Notes: generated by a model not told the origin, from the letters alone. A stretch of DNA of 64,000 nt from SIG714 sp964638675 (GCA_964638675.1 CAZXAU010000007.1:1-64000); one strand, 5' to 3'; shown: positions 1 to 9,159, counted from the stretch's first letter. Numbers and translations: made by a program.

Positions 1-1608
1 GAATCCGTTTGCAAGGACAAGACCTTTTTCGCTGTTCCACAAGTACTGCTTTGTCAGAATGACTGCGTTCTTTCCCTCAGGTGATACAACATTTGTCTTC
101 TGATCGGCGTAATATGTAATTCCGTCCACTGTGAACCAACCCGATGCGATATTTCCGTCGGTATAGTAATAAAGCTTACCGTTTTCCTCACAGAATCCGT
201 TCATTTTATAGGAACATACCAAGCAGAGATGTGTCGCCGTTTCATCTGTAACTGTTCCGAAAACATGCACTTCCCTACCTTTTTTCATATCGCAGGTCAG
301 ACACTTGTGCCAGTGAGTAGTTCCGTCGCTCGTCCATTCGGTTGACCATGTATGAGTGTGTCCGTAGTTCGAAAAAGTGTAAATAAGCTCTCTGCCGAGA
401 CTTGAATAACTGTATCTGTATCCGCTGAGGCCCAATTGCGATGAGATATAACGGACATTTTCCTTGAGTACACTGACAAATGAGTCTTTGTCGCCTGTTA
501 CATAAAATCTCGCCGTACCGCCGCCCCATTTTAAAAGATCTATCACACGGTTTAAATCAAATTCCGAAAAGAATCCGCTGTTAACGGTGAAATAATCGGC
601 GATATCCGAATCACATATCGGCAGTTCATATTCGACAGCTGTGATCAGGTGATCCTCGCTGATCGATGCAGTCGTTTTGTTAAAATATGCGTAGAATATT
701 TTCTCGCCCTGATCGTCCCATGTGAGGTCGGCATGATAATAATTTCCGTCTATACGTACGGCATTCCATGCGTGACCTACCGATGCTCCTGTCGACTGAT
801 TAATACTTGCACCCCTTATTATGAATGACTGTATACCCGCTTTATGCAACAGACATTGGAAAGCCTTAGCATAGCCTTCACAGACCGCTCTACCCTGTAC
901 GAGCGCACCGTAAGCATTGTGAGCATTCGCTCCGGATCCGTCATATACGACAACAGCCGCAAGTCGGTCGTGAATCAGCTTTTCGCGTTCATACTCGCTC
1001 ATCGAAGGGGTTATTCCGTAAAGTATCTCATCGGCTTTCAGATCGAAGGCAGCTTTTGCAATGTCGATATCTTTACCCGTCATGGTATAAGTCGGGGTTA
1101 CTGAGAGTACGGTAGTTGAGTTAAATCTGTAACTGTATCCGTTACCAGTCCAGAAATACTCAGTGTGATCCCGGAAGAAAACATCAAGAATCGTTTTGAT
1201 CTCTTCCTTAGATATGGGGTTTACACCGTCATAGACCGATATATCGGAAGCGCCGTATGCAACTCCCTGCACAAGCTGATCGTATGCGTACAAAAGCACC
1301 TTAGAATTAGGCATGTTCGCGAGTGCACTTCTGCCGTAGAATTCGACTGAATTTTCAACCTGAGCAAAAGTGCTTACATTCCCGGCGTACAGAATCTCGG
1401 GAGAAAAGTCAGCAGTCAGATACTCTGTAAAGTCATTTGCCGAATCATCGACATATACGGTGTCATATGCAATATATGTATACTCTTGCAAAGCTTCATT
1501 TTCGGAATCTGTGGTTTGAATTTCCTGCGCAGATATACAAAGCGGTACCGTGATCAAAAGCATTACAGTGCAGAGCAATGAAATTAGAATTAATTTGGTT
1601 CGTTTCAT
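1..1608 (-). CDS. Secreted transglutaminase-like protein (partial, 3' end outside window)
   Basis: An open frame of 536 codons runs from ATG at 1608 off the left edge without a stop. It begins with a signal peptide (MKRTKLILISLLCTVMLL...). The centre carries a transglutaminase-like papain-fold core: Cys243 in GRAVCEGYAKAF, His279 in GHAWNAV and Asp294 in YYHADLTWDD, spaced as a normal catalytic triad. Near residues 445-490 lies a His/Cys module with paired Cys (KCLTCD, CLVC), like the zinc-ribbon-like repeats of the protein at 33362-35005. The visible C-terminal part has aromatic/Gly repeats (ENGKLYYYTDG, GWFTVDGITYY) of the cell-wall/choline-binding type. Likely an extracellular, wall-associated protein that cleaves or cross-links peptides. 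The sequence GGGTGAT, about 7 bases upstream, serves as ribosome binding site. The substrate cannot be told. Confidence 0.85.
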   Translation of the reverse strand, partial: MKRTKLILISLLCTVMLLITVPLCISAQEIQTTDSENEALQEYTYIAYDTVYVDDSANDFTEYLTADFSPEILYAGNVSTFAQVENSVEFYGRSALANMPNSKVLLYAYDQLVQGVAYGASDISVYDGVNPISKEEIKTILDVFFRDHTEYFWTGNGYSYRFNSTTVLSVTPTYTMTGKDIDIAKAAFDLKADEILYGITPSMSEYEREKLIHDRLAAVVVYDGSGANAHNAYGALVQGRAVCEGYAKAFQCLLHKAGIQSFIIRGASINQSTGASVGHAWNAVRIDGNYYHADLTWDDQGEKIFYAYFNKTTASISEDHLITAVEYELPICDSDIADYFTVNSGFFSEFDLNRVIDLLKWGGGTARFYVTGDKDSFVSVLKENVRYISSQLGLSGYRYSYSSLGRELIYTFSNYGHTHTWSTEWTSDGTTHWHKCLTCDMKKGREVHVFGTVTDETATHLCLVCSYKMNGFCEENGKLYYYTDGNIASGWFTVDGITYYADQKTNVVSPEGKNAVILTKQYLWNSEKGLVLANGF

Positions 1609-1669
1609 AGTTTTATCACCCTATTTTCATTATTATTTAATACAATTATCAGCATTTTTTATCACATCG

Positions 1670-1699
1670 ATTATAACATCAACGGCAATCGAACAGCAA
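1670..1699 (-). promoter_or_regulatory. Candidate promoter for the transglutaminase-like gene
   Basis: On the minus strand TTGCTG (1694-1699), an 18-base spacer and a perfect TATAAT (1670-1675) lie about 60 bases upstream of the start at 1608. The -35 matches only partly. Apart from this and the promoter at 1946-1974, I see nothing in the 424-base gap 1609-2032. Confidence 0.45.
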
Positions 1700-1945
1700 G
1701 CGTGATTGCAAGCTATCCGTTTACTCAAATCATTCAAACCTCCCGTATTTAAATTTTCAAATCCGACTTCATCCGACATAATTCCGCCAATATTGTATTT
1801 ATTCTTGTAAAGACGAATCCTAATCGTATTATATCACACCTTTAAATAATTTACAATAGCCATTATTGTAAAAAACGATTTCGTTATCCTCTGTGATCAT
1901 TCATGGCAAATTAGTAAACTTTCGGTTAAAGTTCTGCCGAAGCAC

Positions 1946-1974
1946 TTGACAAAGTGAAAAAATACTGCTAAATT
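1946..1974 (+). promoter_or_regulatory. Promoter of the parvulin-like lipoprotein gene
   Basis: Perfect -35 TTGACA (1946-1951), 17-base spacer, -10 TAAATT (1969-1974, 4 of 6 consensus). It lies about 60 bases upstream of the TTG start at 2033. Confidence 0.6.
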
Positions 1975-2032
1975 GTTATATACGGCACGAATGTGCTTAC
2001 TGTTACCGTAAAATTAAACGGAGGATCAACAA

Positions 2033-4009
2033 TTGAAAAAGACTATATCACTTCTTTTAGCAATTATAATGCTTTTTGCCGTCATTTCGTGTTCCGGCAG
2101 TAATAGCGACGGACAGTCAAAACGCCCCGAATCGTTTGATTACGAGCTTTTGAGCGTCGGAGATACCAAGCTCACTTACGAATACTACAGATATCTGTAT
2201 AATTACATCAAGAAAGAGTATGCCGACAATAAAACCGAAATAACTCTTGATGAGATCAATGAACAGATCGTATCAAAGGTCAAACGTGATAAAGCAATAC
2301 GTGATCTGCTCTCATCATTTTCCCAGGAACTTACAGAGGAAGAGATAACAAGCTGTAAGGAATATATCGGGCTTATGCAGACAAGCTACGGAGATGCATT
2401 TGAAACAATTCTTGAACAGCAGATGAAGGTCTCAGCCGATGTATTCACCAACATCACCATAATGGATTATGAATACAATAAGCTGTATTCCTTCATTGCA
2501 GATGAAAAAAATAATGCATTGGACTATTCGGAAGCTGCAATCTCCGATTACCTGAAGGATTTCAAAGCCGGAATGCATATCGTTATTCTTCTCTCCACTC
2601 ACGATGATAAAGATGCCGAAGAGCTGATAGCCAATATTTATACAATGGCACTTCTTGATGAAGCATTCGAACCGTTGCGTTCACTTCATGAGCTCGGAGA
2701 AAGCATGAATACCATCAACGAATCTATAAATAAGATTACAGAACAGATAGAAAGCGGAAATACCGATTCATCACTGACATCAAATCTCGCCACACTCACA
2801 AAACAGCTCAGCACAGTGAGCGAACAGATCAACAAACAGCTTTCTGAACTTGATATTGAAGCAACGCTCGACAATTACCTTGAAAAGCTTTCAGAGTATA
2901 AAAAATACCTTATGGGATTTGTCAACTCATCGGTCAATTCAGATGATGCAAGTATAGTCTCACTACTTGACGGCGAGCTCCCGGCACTCCGCAATGCAAT
3001 CGTCTCATCCATAAAGGATAAAATTGCTCAGGCTCTTTCAACAAATGCATCGAGCATCGCCAACGACAAAAGTGCATACGGCTGGATCTCTGCCGACATT
3101 AAGAATGCGATCTCTGCGTTCAAAGAAGACAGCAGTCTTGAAAATGCAAACAAGATCACACAGATTATTTCCAATGATACCGAGCTCGGCAAGGACGCAA
3201 ATATAGTGGTTCTTTCCGAATGCTTCAAGGCTTATTCGGTCATGCTTTCGGACGAATCGTCAATGTATGACATTTACAAAGCACTCGGCACACTCGATTC
3301 AAATCTCAAGGATATTGATATCGAAAAAGAATCAAATATGGTGCTTTATGCTTCGGCAAGAGAAGCAGAGCTCGAAGCATTGTCGCTCAAAGAAATCAAG
3401 GAAAATGTATTTTCCGCACTCGAGGGCTCTTACAGTAAACTTTCAGGTATCATCGTAACATTCGAGGAGCTTTGCATTGATTACAGCGATGATTACTCGG
3501 AAGAAAGCAAATCGGTAGTATATTATTTCAAATCTGAAGCCCTTCTCCCCGAGCTCGGCGAGGCAGTAAAAGACATGAAGGAGGGTGAAATGAGCGGTAT
3601 AGTCAAATCCACAACAGGATATCACATTCTCAAACTCACAACTCCCGATGTCGGATATTTCAAGGAAAACGAATATCCTTACTATAAGCTCGAAGATATG
3701 ATTTCTGACCGGATCGAACAAATCGAAGTGAGCAACGATAATAATTTCAAGGCACTCAGTGAAGATCAGATAAATGAATTCGAGAAAGAGATCGCTTCGT
3801 GTCTGAAAACAGATTCAACTTCTACTGCACAGCCGACAGATGAACCAGACAACAGCAATTATCTGCTTATCACAATTCTCGTAATCGCAGGAACGGTTGC
3901 AGTCGTTGCAGTGCTGATAGTTCTGATAGTAGCAGCAGGAAAATCAGAAGGTAATTCAAACCAGAAAAGCAAGCAGACCAATACGGGCAACAAGAAAAAG
4001 AAAAAATAA
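2033..4009 (+). CDS. Lipoprotein foldase with interrupted parvulin (PpiC/PrsA-like) domain
   Basis: 658-residue lipoprotein: signal peptide with lipobox VISC, Cys20 being the lipidation site. Residues about 35-180 resemble the helical chaperone part of PrsA/SurA-type foldases. The start of a parvulin fold is seen near residue 184 (GMHIVILLS...DAEELIANIY). A Ser/Glu/Lys-rich, probably coiled-coil segment of some 280 residues follows. The rest of the parvulin pattern comes near residues 480-550 (FEELCIDYSDD, LPELGEAVKDMKEGEMSGIV, TGYHILKL). The C-terminus has a hydrophobic segment and a Lys-rich tail, so the protein may be anchored at both ends. TTG start at 2033 with GGAGG at 2020-2024, spacing 8. 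Likely folds secreted proteins outside the membrane; isomerase activity is uncertain because of the insertion. Confidence 0.75.
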   Translation: MKKTISLLLAIIMLFAVISCSGSNSDGQSKRPESFDYELLSVGDTKLTYEYYRYLYNYIKKEYADNKTEITLDEINEQIVSKVKRDKAIRDLLSSFSQELTEEEITSCKEYIGLMQTSYGDAFETILEQQMKVSADVFTNITIMDYEYNKLYSFIADEKNNALDYSEAAISDYLKDFKAGMHIVILLSTHDDKDAEELIANIYTMALLDEAFEPLRSLHELGESMNTINESINKITEQIESGNTDSSLTSNLATLTKQLSTVSEQINKQLSELDIEATLDNYLEKLSEYKKYLMGFVNSSVNSDDASIVSLLDGELPALRNAIVSSIKDKIAQALSTNASSIANDKSAYGWISADIKNAISAFKEDSSLENANKITQIISNDTELGKDANIVVLSECFKAYSVMLSDESSMYDIYKALGTLDSNLKDIDIEKESNMVLYASAREAELEALSLKEIKENVFSALEGSYSKLSGIIVTFEELCIDYSDDYSEESKSVVYYFKSEALLPELGEAVKDMKEGEMSGIVKSTTGYHILKLTTPDVGYFKENEYPYYKLEDMISDRIEQIEVSNDNNFKALSEDQINEFEKEIASCLKTDSTSTAQPTDEPDNSNYLLITILVIAGTVAVVAVLIVLIVAAGKSEGNSNQKSKQTNTGNKKKKK

Positions 4010-4063
4010 CTGTATAGCAGTTGTCTGATTTACAGAAAAACATAACCCTATAAATCAACAAAC

Positions 4064-4106
4064 GGGACTGAGTCATTTGCTATTATAAAGCATTTGACTC
4101 AGTCCC
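4064..4106 (+). terminator. Hairpin after the lipoprotein gene
   Basis: Perfect 12-base arms GGGACTGAGTCA (4064-4075) and TGACTCAGTCCC (4095-4106), with a further partial pairing inside the loop. The following bases (ATATCTTTTC) are only weakly T-rich, so termination strength is uncertain. Confidence 0.6.
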
Positions 4107-4139
4107 ATATCTTTTCAAACTAACTTCAAAAAATCCCGT

Positions 4140-4326
4140 AAAACCGTGTGGGGCAGGGGTCCCACATCACGGCTACAGAGCAATAAATTGCGAGCGATTA
4201 CAAATTCAGCTCCGTTTGAGCGAAGACCTATACCAACTTCCTTTCAAAAAAGTCTTTGAAGGGGTAAATGTGAAGCTTTCTGAAGAAAGCTTCACAGGGG
4301 ACTTTCTACAGAAAGTTCCCCCGAGT
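4140..4326 (+). repeat. Dispersed intergenic repeat, copy A
   Basis: Modules in order: a GC-rich block with GTGTGGGGCAGGGG and ACGGCTACAGA; CCTTTCAAAAAAGTCTTTGA; a perfect hairpin TGTGAAGCTTTCT/AGAAAGCTTCACA (4269-4296); and a second hairpin GGGGACTTTCT/AGAAAGTTCCCC (4297-4322). The same modules recur in the same order, on the other strand, at 28140-28325. The last hairpin ends 9 bases before the livF stop, so read on the minus strand it probably serves as the livF terminator. No transposase is present; it looks like a non-autonomous MITE- or REP-like element. Confidence 0.75.
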
Positions 4327-4330
4327 TATC

Positions 4331-5041
4331 TCACCCGCCGAGATATGCTTTTTTTATCTCGGGACTGCTTGCAAGCTCGCTTCCGCTACCGGTCATTACG
4401 ATCTTTCCGGTTTCAAGGACGTAAGCCCTGTCTGCAATTGAGAGTGCCATATTGGCATTCTGTTCAACAAGAAGAACGGTAGTACCGCTTTGGTGGATCT
4501 GCTTTACGATATCGAAAACCTGAGAAACAAGAAGCGGCGAAAGTCCCATTGACGGTTCGTCAAGAAGCAGGAGCTTCGGATGACTCATGAGCGCACGGCT
4601 CATTGCAAGCATCTGCTGTTCTCCGCCCGAAAGAGTTCCGGCTATCTGATTTTTTCGTTCTTTAAGGCGGGGAAATCTCTCGAACATTTCTTCAATATCA
4701 GATTTCACGATTTTTTTGTCATTGACTGTATACGCACCCATGAGCAGATTCTCATAAACAGTCAGCTCGCCGAATATTCTTCTTCCCTCGGGAACCTGTG
4801 TCAGTCCCGAACGGACGATCTTATGAGTCGCCCATTTGGTGATATCTCTGCCGTCATAAATAATATGACCGCTTTTTGAGCTTAAAAGTCCTAAAATTGC
4901 CTGCATGGTCGTAGTCTTTCCTGCACCATTCGCACCGATAAGAGTTACGATCTCGCCCTCGTTGACTTCAAAGCTTATATTTTTGAGTGCCTGTATCACA
5001 CCGTAGTAAACACATAGATCTTTAACTTCAAGTAATGCCAT
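4331..5041 (-). CDS. livF: Branched-chain amino acid ABC transporter ATP-binding protein LivF
   Basis: 236-residue cytoplasmic ATPase. Walker A GANGAGKTT lies near residue 36, the ABC signature LSGGEQQML near 138, Walker B LLLLDEPSMGL near 158 and the H-loop substitute LLVEQN near 192; the VEQN form is typical of LivF. With LivG it powers uptake of branched-chain amino acids or related small amides through LivHM. It is last in the livJ-HMGF order, 7 bases after livG. ATG at 5041 is preceded by GTGAGG. Confidence 0.95.
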   Translation of the reverse strand: MALLEVKDLCVYYGVIQALKNISFEVNEGEIVTLIGANGAGKTTTMQAILGLLSSKSGHIIYDGRDITKWATHKIVRSGLTQVPEGRRIFGELTVYENLLMGAYTVNDKKIVKSDIEEMFERFPRLKERKNQIAGTLSGGEQQMLAMSRALMSHPKLLLLDEPSMGLSPLLVSQVFDIVKQIHQSGTTVLLVEQNANMALSIADRAYVLETGKIVMTGSGSELASSPEIKKAYLGG

Positions 5042-5048
5042 AGCTTCC

Positions 5049-5819
5049 TCACTTTCCGATATATGCCTTGACGACCTCGGGATCGTTCAACGCCTTTGAA
5101 ACATCGCCTTTGAACAACTCTGTTCCGAAATTCAGAACGGTAACCTTGTCGCAAAGTCCCGAAACGAATTTCAGATCATGCTCGATAAGAAGAACAGTCA
5201 TATCAAAATTGTCACGGACAAAGCGTACCATATCCATAAGCTCTGCCGTTTCATTCGGATTCATTCCGGCGGCAGGCTCATCAAGAAGGAGCAGCTTGGG
5301 GTTCGTGGCAAGTGCTCTTGCGATCTCAAGCTTACGCTGTTTTCCGTAGGGAAGATTGTAAGCGAGATTGTTCATGTCATTTTCGAGTCCGAATATCTCA
5401 AGAAGCTCCTTGGCTTTATTAAGCATCTTTTTTTCGGTCTTGAAATGACGGGGCAGACGAAGCATGGATGTGAACAGTCCGCAGGAATACTCAGGAAGAG
5501 ATGACAGACCGACCATGACATTATTCACAACCGACATATTGTTGAACAGCCTTATATTCTGGAAGGTTCTCGCAATTCCGGCATGATTGATAGCCTCCTG
5601 ACTGAGTCCGACAATGTTTTTCCCATCGAAAATTATCTCTCCGGCACTCGGACGGTAAACTCCGGTGAGCAGATTGAAAACAGTCGTTTTACCTGCACCG
5701 TTAGGTCCGATAAGTCCGTATATCTCATTTGACCTGATAGTAAGGTCGACATTCTGAACAGCCTTCAGTCCTCCGAAGGTTATTCCGAGTCCCTTTGTTT
5801 CAAGAATAAATTCTGACAT
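5049..5819 (-). CDS. livG: Branched-chain amino acid ABC transporter ATP-binding protein LivG
   Basis: 256-residue ATPase with Walker A GPNGAGKTT, the family-typical segment AGIARTFQNIRLF, signature YGKQRKLEIARAL (a diverged form of LSGGQ usual in LivG), Walker B LLLLDEPAAGMNP and H-loop LLIEHD. It forms the second ATPase half with LivF. Its ATG at 5817-5819 overlaps the livM stop (TAATG), and GGAGGTGAA inside the end of livM is the ribosome binding site, so the two are translationally coupled. Confidence 0.95.
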   Translation of the reverse strand: MSEFILETKGLGITFGGLKAVQNVDLTIRSNEIYGLIGPNGAGKTTVFNLLTGVYRPSAGEIIFDGKNIVGLSQEAINHAGIARTFQNIRLFNNMSVVNNVMVGLSSLPEYSCGLFTSMLRLPRHFKTEKKMLNKAKELLEIFGLENDMNNLAYNLPYGKQRKLEIARALATNPKLLLLDEPAAGMNPNETAELMDMVRFVRDNFDMTVLLIEHDLKFVSGLCDKVTVLNFGTELFKGDVSKALNDPEVVKAYIGK

Positions 5820-6979
5820 TATTCATTCACCTCCCCGTTGATCGAATCGTCATTATCGGGAAGATTCAGATCGGTCGAAAGAACTTCATCCATAGGGATC
5901 TTCGTGGGAACTTTATCCCAGTCGCCTTCATCATCTGTAAGATCCGATATATCCCTCGCATTTTTTGCACCGAACAGTTTTTTCTTGAGTACTCTGAAAT
6001 TGTATTTTTCACGGAATCCACGAAGACCTGGGGCATTTCTGTATATGACTATTGCAATAAGTATTATTGAATAAATGAGCTTTTGCAAAACCGCAAAATC
6101 ATCTGTAAATATGCTCGTGAGCTTCTCATTCAGAAATGTTATCAGTATTGCCGAAATTATCGAACCGTTAAGGTTGCCCATTCCGCCCAGAACCACGATT
6201 ACAAGAATTTCAATTGAATAGTTGTATGTAAACACCTTATCCTGTACGGTGCTGTTGCTGAAGCTATAAAGAACTCCCGCAACACCTGCAAAGAATGAGG
6301 AAATGATGAATACCATCATCTTGTATTTCGTAACATTTATTCCTGTTGCTCTTGCGGCTATCTCGTTATCACGTATAGATGTGACAGCCCTTCCGTGCTT
6401 GGATCTGATAATATTCCTGAACACCGCAATCGTAAGCATAACGATTATAAATGCAATATAGAAAAGCCATTTTTTATCAAATCTCGGTGTTTCAAGTCCG
6501 AACGCTCCACCGAAAACATCTCTTTCGGAATTTCGGAAAAGAGTATGTACTATCTCACAGAACGCAAGAGTGACGATTGCAAGATAGTCGCCCTTGAGTC
6601 TGAGCGCGGGAAGCCCTATGACTGCACCTGCAAGTGCCGCAATGGCTCCGCCTATGATCATTGAAATAACCAGATTTATAACAGAGTTTCCGAGAGTACC
6701 CTCAAGAAGAACAGAAGCCTTTCCGCCGATATATGCACCAATGCACATAAATCCTGCATGACCGAGTGAAAGCTCTCCGAGAAATCCGACAACAAATGAC
6801 AGCGAGACCGAAAGAAGAATGGCGATCGCAGTCTTTTCAAACAGTACTATCCATGTGCGGTTCTGAGGCTTTGCAAGCTCATCGCCGGCAAACAGACAAA
6901 TAACAAGGAAAAGAGAGATGAGGATATAGACCAAATAATCACTGTATTTGATCTTTGACATTTTATTCTTACTTTTCAT
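5819..6979 (-). CDS. livM: Branched-chain amino acid ABC transporter permease LivM
   Basis: 386-residue membrane protein with about ten hydrophobic segments and the LivM signatures LSLGHAGFMCIGAYIG, LRLKGDYLAIVTLAF and GGMGNLNGSI. A roughly 65-residue charged cytoplasmic tail (GDWDKVPTKIP..., ending in an acidic stretch) extends past the last membrane segment and is longer than in typical LivM. With LivH it forms the transmembrane channel. The start overlaps the livH stop (TAATG at 6977-6981). Confidence 0.93.
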   Translation of the reverse strand: MKSKNKMSKIKYSDYLVYILISLFLVICLFAGDELAKPQNRTWIVLFEKTAIAILLSVSLSFVVGFLGELSLGHAGFMCIGAYIGGKASVLLEGTLGNSVINLVISMIIGGAIAALAGAVIGLPALRLKGDYLAIVTLAFCEIVHTLFRNSERDVFGGAFGLETPRFDKKWLFYIAFIIVMLTIAVFRNIIRSKHGRAVTSIRDNEIAARATGINVTKYKMMVFIISSFFAGVAGVLYSFSNSTVQDKVFTYNYSIEILVIVVLGGMGNLNGSIISAILITFLNEKLTSIFTDDFAVLQKLIYSIILIAIVIYRNAPGLRGFREKYNFRVLKKKLFGAKNARDISDLTDDEGDWDKVPTKIPMDEVLSTDLNLPDNDDSINGEVNE

Positions 6980-7860
6980 TATACCTTCTCCCTTCTGACT
7001 TTACCAAGAATTCCGTTCGGACGGACAAGAAGCAATACGATCAGAACAAGAAACTCGATAGCATCGGTATAAGGTGCAATACTCGGAAATGAATTAAGAA
7101 CGCACTCTATGACACCGAGGAAAATTCCTCCGAGCATCGCCCCGGGGATTGAGCCAATACCGCCGATTACCGCCGCCGTAAATGCCTTGATTCCGGGCAT
7201 TGCCCCCATTGTATTTGTAACCGTCGGAGTTTTTATCAGATAGAAAACTCCGGCAACACCGGCGAGAAAAGAGCCGATTGCAAAGGTTATTGTTATAATT
7301 TTATTTGAATTGATACCCATCATCTGAGCAGCTCCGCGGTCCTCGGATACCGCTATCATTGCTCTACCCGTTTTTGAATATTTAATATAAAGTGTAAGTA
7401 CCACCATAATAACGACGGTTACGGCAAGAGTAACTACAGTCGCAAGGTTTACCGAAAAGGAACCGATAGTAAGGGGACGGTTCAAAACATCAAAAAACAT
7501 TACCGTCTTGGGCGAGGAACCGAAAACTATTTGTGAAAGACTCTGCAGGCAATAGCTGACGCCTATGGCAGTGATAAGAACCGCAAGAGGAGATGCTCCG
7601 CGGAGCGGCTTATAGGCAATTTTTTCGATACACATTCCGAGTATACAGCAAACGATAACAGCCGCCGCTATGGCAATAAAGGGATTCAGACCTGCAGAAA
7701 GTATGACAATATACATAACATAGCCGCCGACCATAATAATATCGCCGTGGGCAAAATTAAGCATTTTTGCTATACCGTAAACCATTGTATAGCCGAGTGC
7801 TATGAGGGCGTAAAGACCTCCGAGACTCAGTCCGTTGATAAGGGTGCTTAAAAAATTCAT
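6979..7860 (-). CDS. livH: Branched-chain amino acid ABC transporter permease LivH
   Basis: Start taken at ATG 7860 (MNFLSTLINGLSLGG), preceded by AAGGTGG about 9 bases away. An in-frame ATG at 7899 would add 13 residues, but it lies inside the hairpin at 7880-7916 and lacks a ribosome binding site. 293 residues, about eight membrane segments, with the LivH signatures GGLYALIALGYTMVYG, LNFAHGD and GGIGSIPGAMLGG. It pairs with LivM as the permease. Confidence 0.93.
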   Translation of the reverse strand: MNFLSTLINGLSLGGLYALIALGYTMVYGIAKMLNFAHGDIIMVGGYVMYIVILSAGLNPFIAIAAAVIVCCILGMCIEKIAYKPLRGASPLAVLITAIGVSYCLQSLSQIVFGSSPKTVMFFDVLNRPLTIGSFSVNLATVVTLAVTVVIMVVLTLYIKYSKTGRAMIAVSEDRGAAQMMGINSNKIITITFAIGSFLAGVAGVFYLIKTPTVTNTMGAMPGIKAFTAAVIGGIGSIPGAMLGGIFLGVIECVLNSFPSIAPYTDAIEFLVLIVLLLVRPNGILGKVRREKV

Positions 7861-7879
7861 CTTATTATTCCACCTTGAG

Positions 7880-7916
7880 TGCCTTATTCCGCATGGCATT
7901 CACACGGAATAAGGCA
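7880..7916 (-). promoter_or_regulatory. Intercistronic hairpin between livJ and livH
   Basis: Perfect 12-base arms TGCCTTATTCCG (7880-7891) and CGGAATAAGGCA (7905-7916) in the 84-base gap. No T tract follows on the minus strand. Such stems commonly protect the upstream message or weaken read-through, so that the binding protein is made in excess of the membrane parts. This role is inferred. Confidence 0.65.
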
Positions 7917-7944
7917 TTATTTTAAATGTCCGGGGGGCTATGTA

Positions 7945-9123
7945 TCAGTCAGCGTTCTTTACGATATACTTTGTAGCTGCCTTTTCAACATATCCGTAAC
8001 TGGAGGTTTTGCGGTTCCACTTCATATTCGAGCCTGTTGCACCCGAGAATGTGAAATCGCCGTCAAACTGTGCTGTGAGAAGATCGCAAAGATCGGAAGC
8101 GCTCATATCGGGGTTGACCTTATCTTCGCCTGCCGCTTTAAGAGCGTTGAAGATTGCGTATACGCAGTCATATGCTCCTGCCGCAAACTGTGAAGGAACT
8201 TCGCCGTTATACTTAACCTTGTAAGCATCAACAAATTCTTTTGCAGCGCCTTCTGTTGCCGATGCATTGAAGTGTGAAAGGAATGAAACTTCCTGAGGAA
8301 TTGTAGAAATATCAAATCCTTCCATATCTGCAATACCGTCAAGTCCGTCACATCCGTAGAAGACTTTTATCGAATTTTCGTGCTTTTTAGCTTCGATCAT
8401 GATCTGTGAAGCAGGAGTGTAGTAGATCGGAAGGAATACGAATTCGCAATCCTTGACGATGTCGACCTGTGAAGAGAAATCTGTAGCGCCTTCTGTGAAG
8501 GAAGCCTGCTTAACAGTGATAGAACTATCGATCTTTCCCATAAACTGATCGAAAATACCCTGCGAATAGTTGTCTCCGGCACAGTAAATTGCACCGATGG
8601 TCTTTCCGGCAAGTGTTTCGTTTACAAATGCAGCAGCGGCAGCTCCCTGGTTACCGTCTGCAAAGCACATCTGATATCCGTTGGAGTTCTTCGGAATCTC
8701 ATCATTTGATGCCGAAGGTGTGATGAAGAAGAGGTTGTCTTCCTTGGAGAGAGTGGTGAATTCAGCGCCTGCTCCCGATGTAACACAACCGAGAGACATC
8801 TGAACGCCCTTGCTGAGAAGTGTAGCGTAAGCTGTTCCGACCTTTGAAGGATCTGCCTGGTCGTCAACCGCAACTATACGGAAATTTGCTCCGAAAAGTC
8901 CGCCCTTTGCGTTGATCTCTTCGGCAGCCATTTCAGCGGCTCTCTTAACACCGATACCGTACTGTGCGGCATCTCCTGTTAAAGGTCCCGAAAGTCCGAT
9001 AACATATTCCTTTGTTCCTGATGACTGAGTGCCCGTTTCAGGTGTTTTACTGTCACAGGAAGCGAATGCAAGCATACTGACAACCATCAGCATTGCCATT
9101 ACGAGTGATAAAACCTTTTTCAT
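7945..9123 (-). CDS. livJ: Branched-chain amino acid ABC transporter substrate-binding lipoprotein LivJ-like
   Basis: Start set at ATG 9123 (MKKVLSLVMAMLM) because AAAGGAG lies 7 bases upstream and the signal peptide begins there; an upstream in-frame ATG at 9204 would run through the promoter and leader hairpin. 392 residues. Lipobox FASC with Cys23 shows a lipoprotein anchored outside the membrane. The periplasmic-binding-protein type I fold is shown by YVIGLSGPLTGDAAQYG, GGLFGANFRIVAVDDQ and FITPSASNDEIP. First gene of the transporter set livJ-HMGF. Specificity within branched-chain amino acids, amides or urea cannot be told. Confidence 0.92.
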   Translation of the reverse strand: MKKVLSLVMAMLMVVSMLAFASCDSKTPETGTQSSGTKEYVIGLSGPLTGDAAQYGIGVKRAAEMAAEEINAKGGLFGANFRIVAVDDQADPSKVGTAYATLLSKGVQMSLGCVTSGAGAEFTTLSKEDNLFFITPSASNDEIPKNSNGYQMCFADGNQGAAAAAFVNETLAGKTIGAIYCAGDNYSQGIFDQFMGKIDSSITVKQASFTEGATDFSSQVDIVKDCEFVFLPIYYTPASQIMIEAKKHENSIKVFYGCDGLDGIADMEGFDISTIPQEVSFLSHFNASATEGAAKEFVDAYKVKYNGEVPSQFAAGAYDCVYAIFNALKAAGEDKVNPDMSASDLCDLLTAQFDGDFTFSGATGSNMKWNRKTSSYGYVEKAATKYIVKNAD

Positions 9124-9159
9124 AGTTTTTCTCCTTTTAAAAAAATATTTATTAAAAAA

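Noticed and set aside
4140..4326. Insertion sequence
   Set aside because: No transposase frame in this or the other copy; described as a non-autonomous repeat instead.
4216..4482. 88-codon plus-strand frame across the repeat and the livF end
   Set aside because: It reads through hairpins of the dispersed repeat and antisense livF codons; no protein-like pattern.
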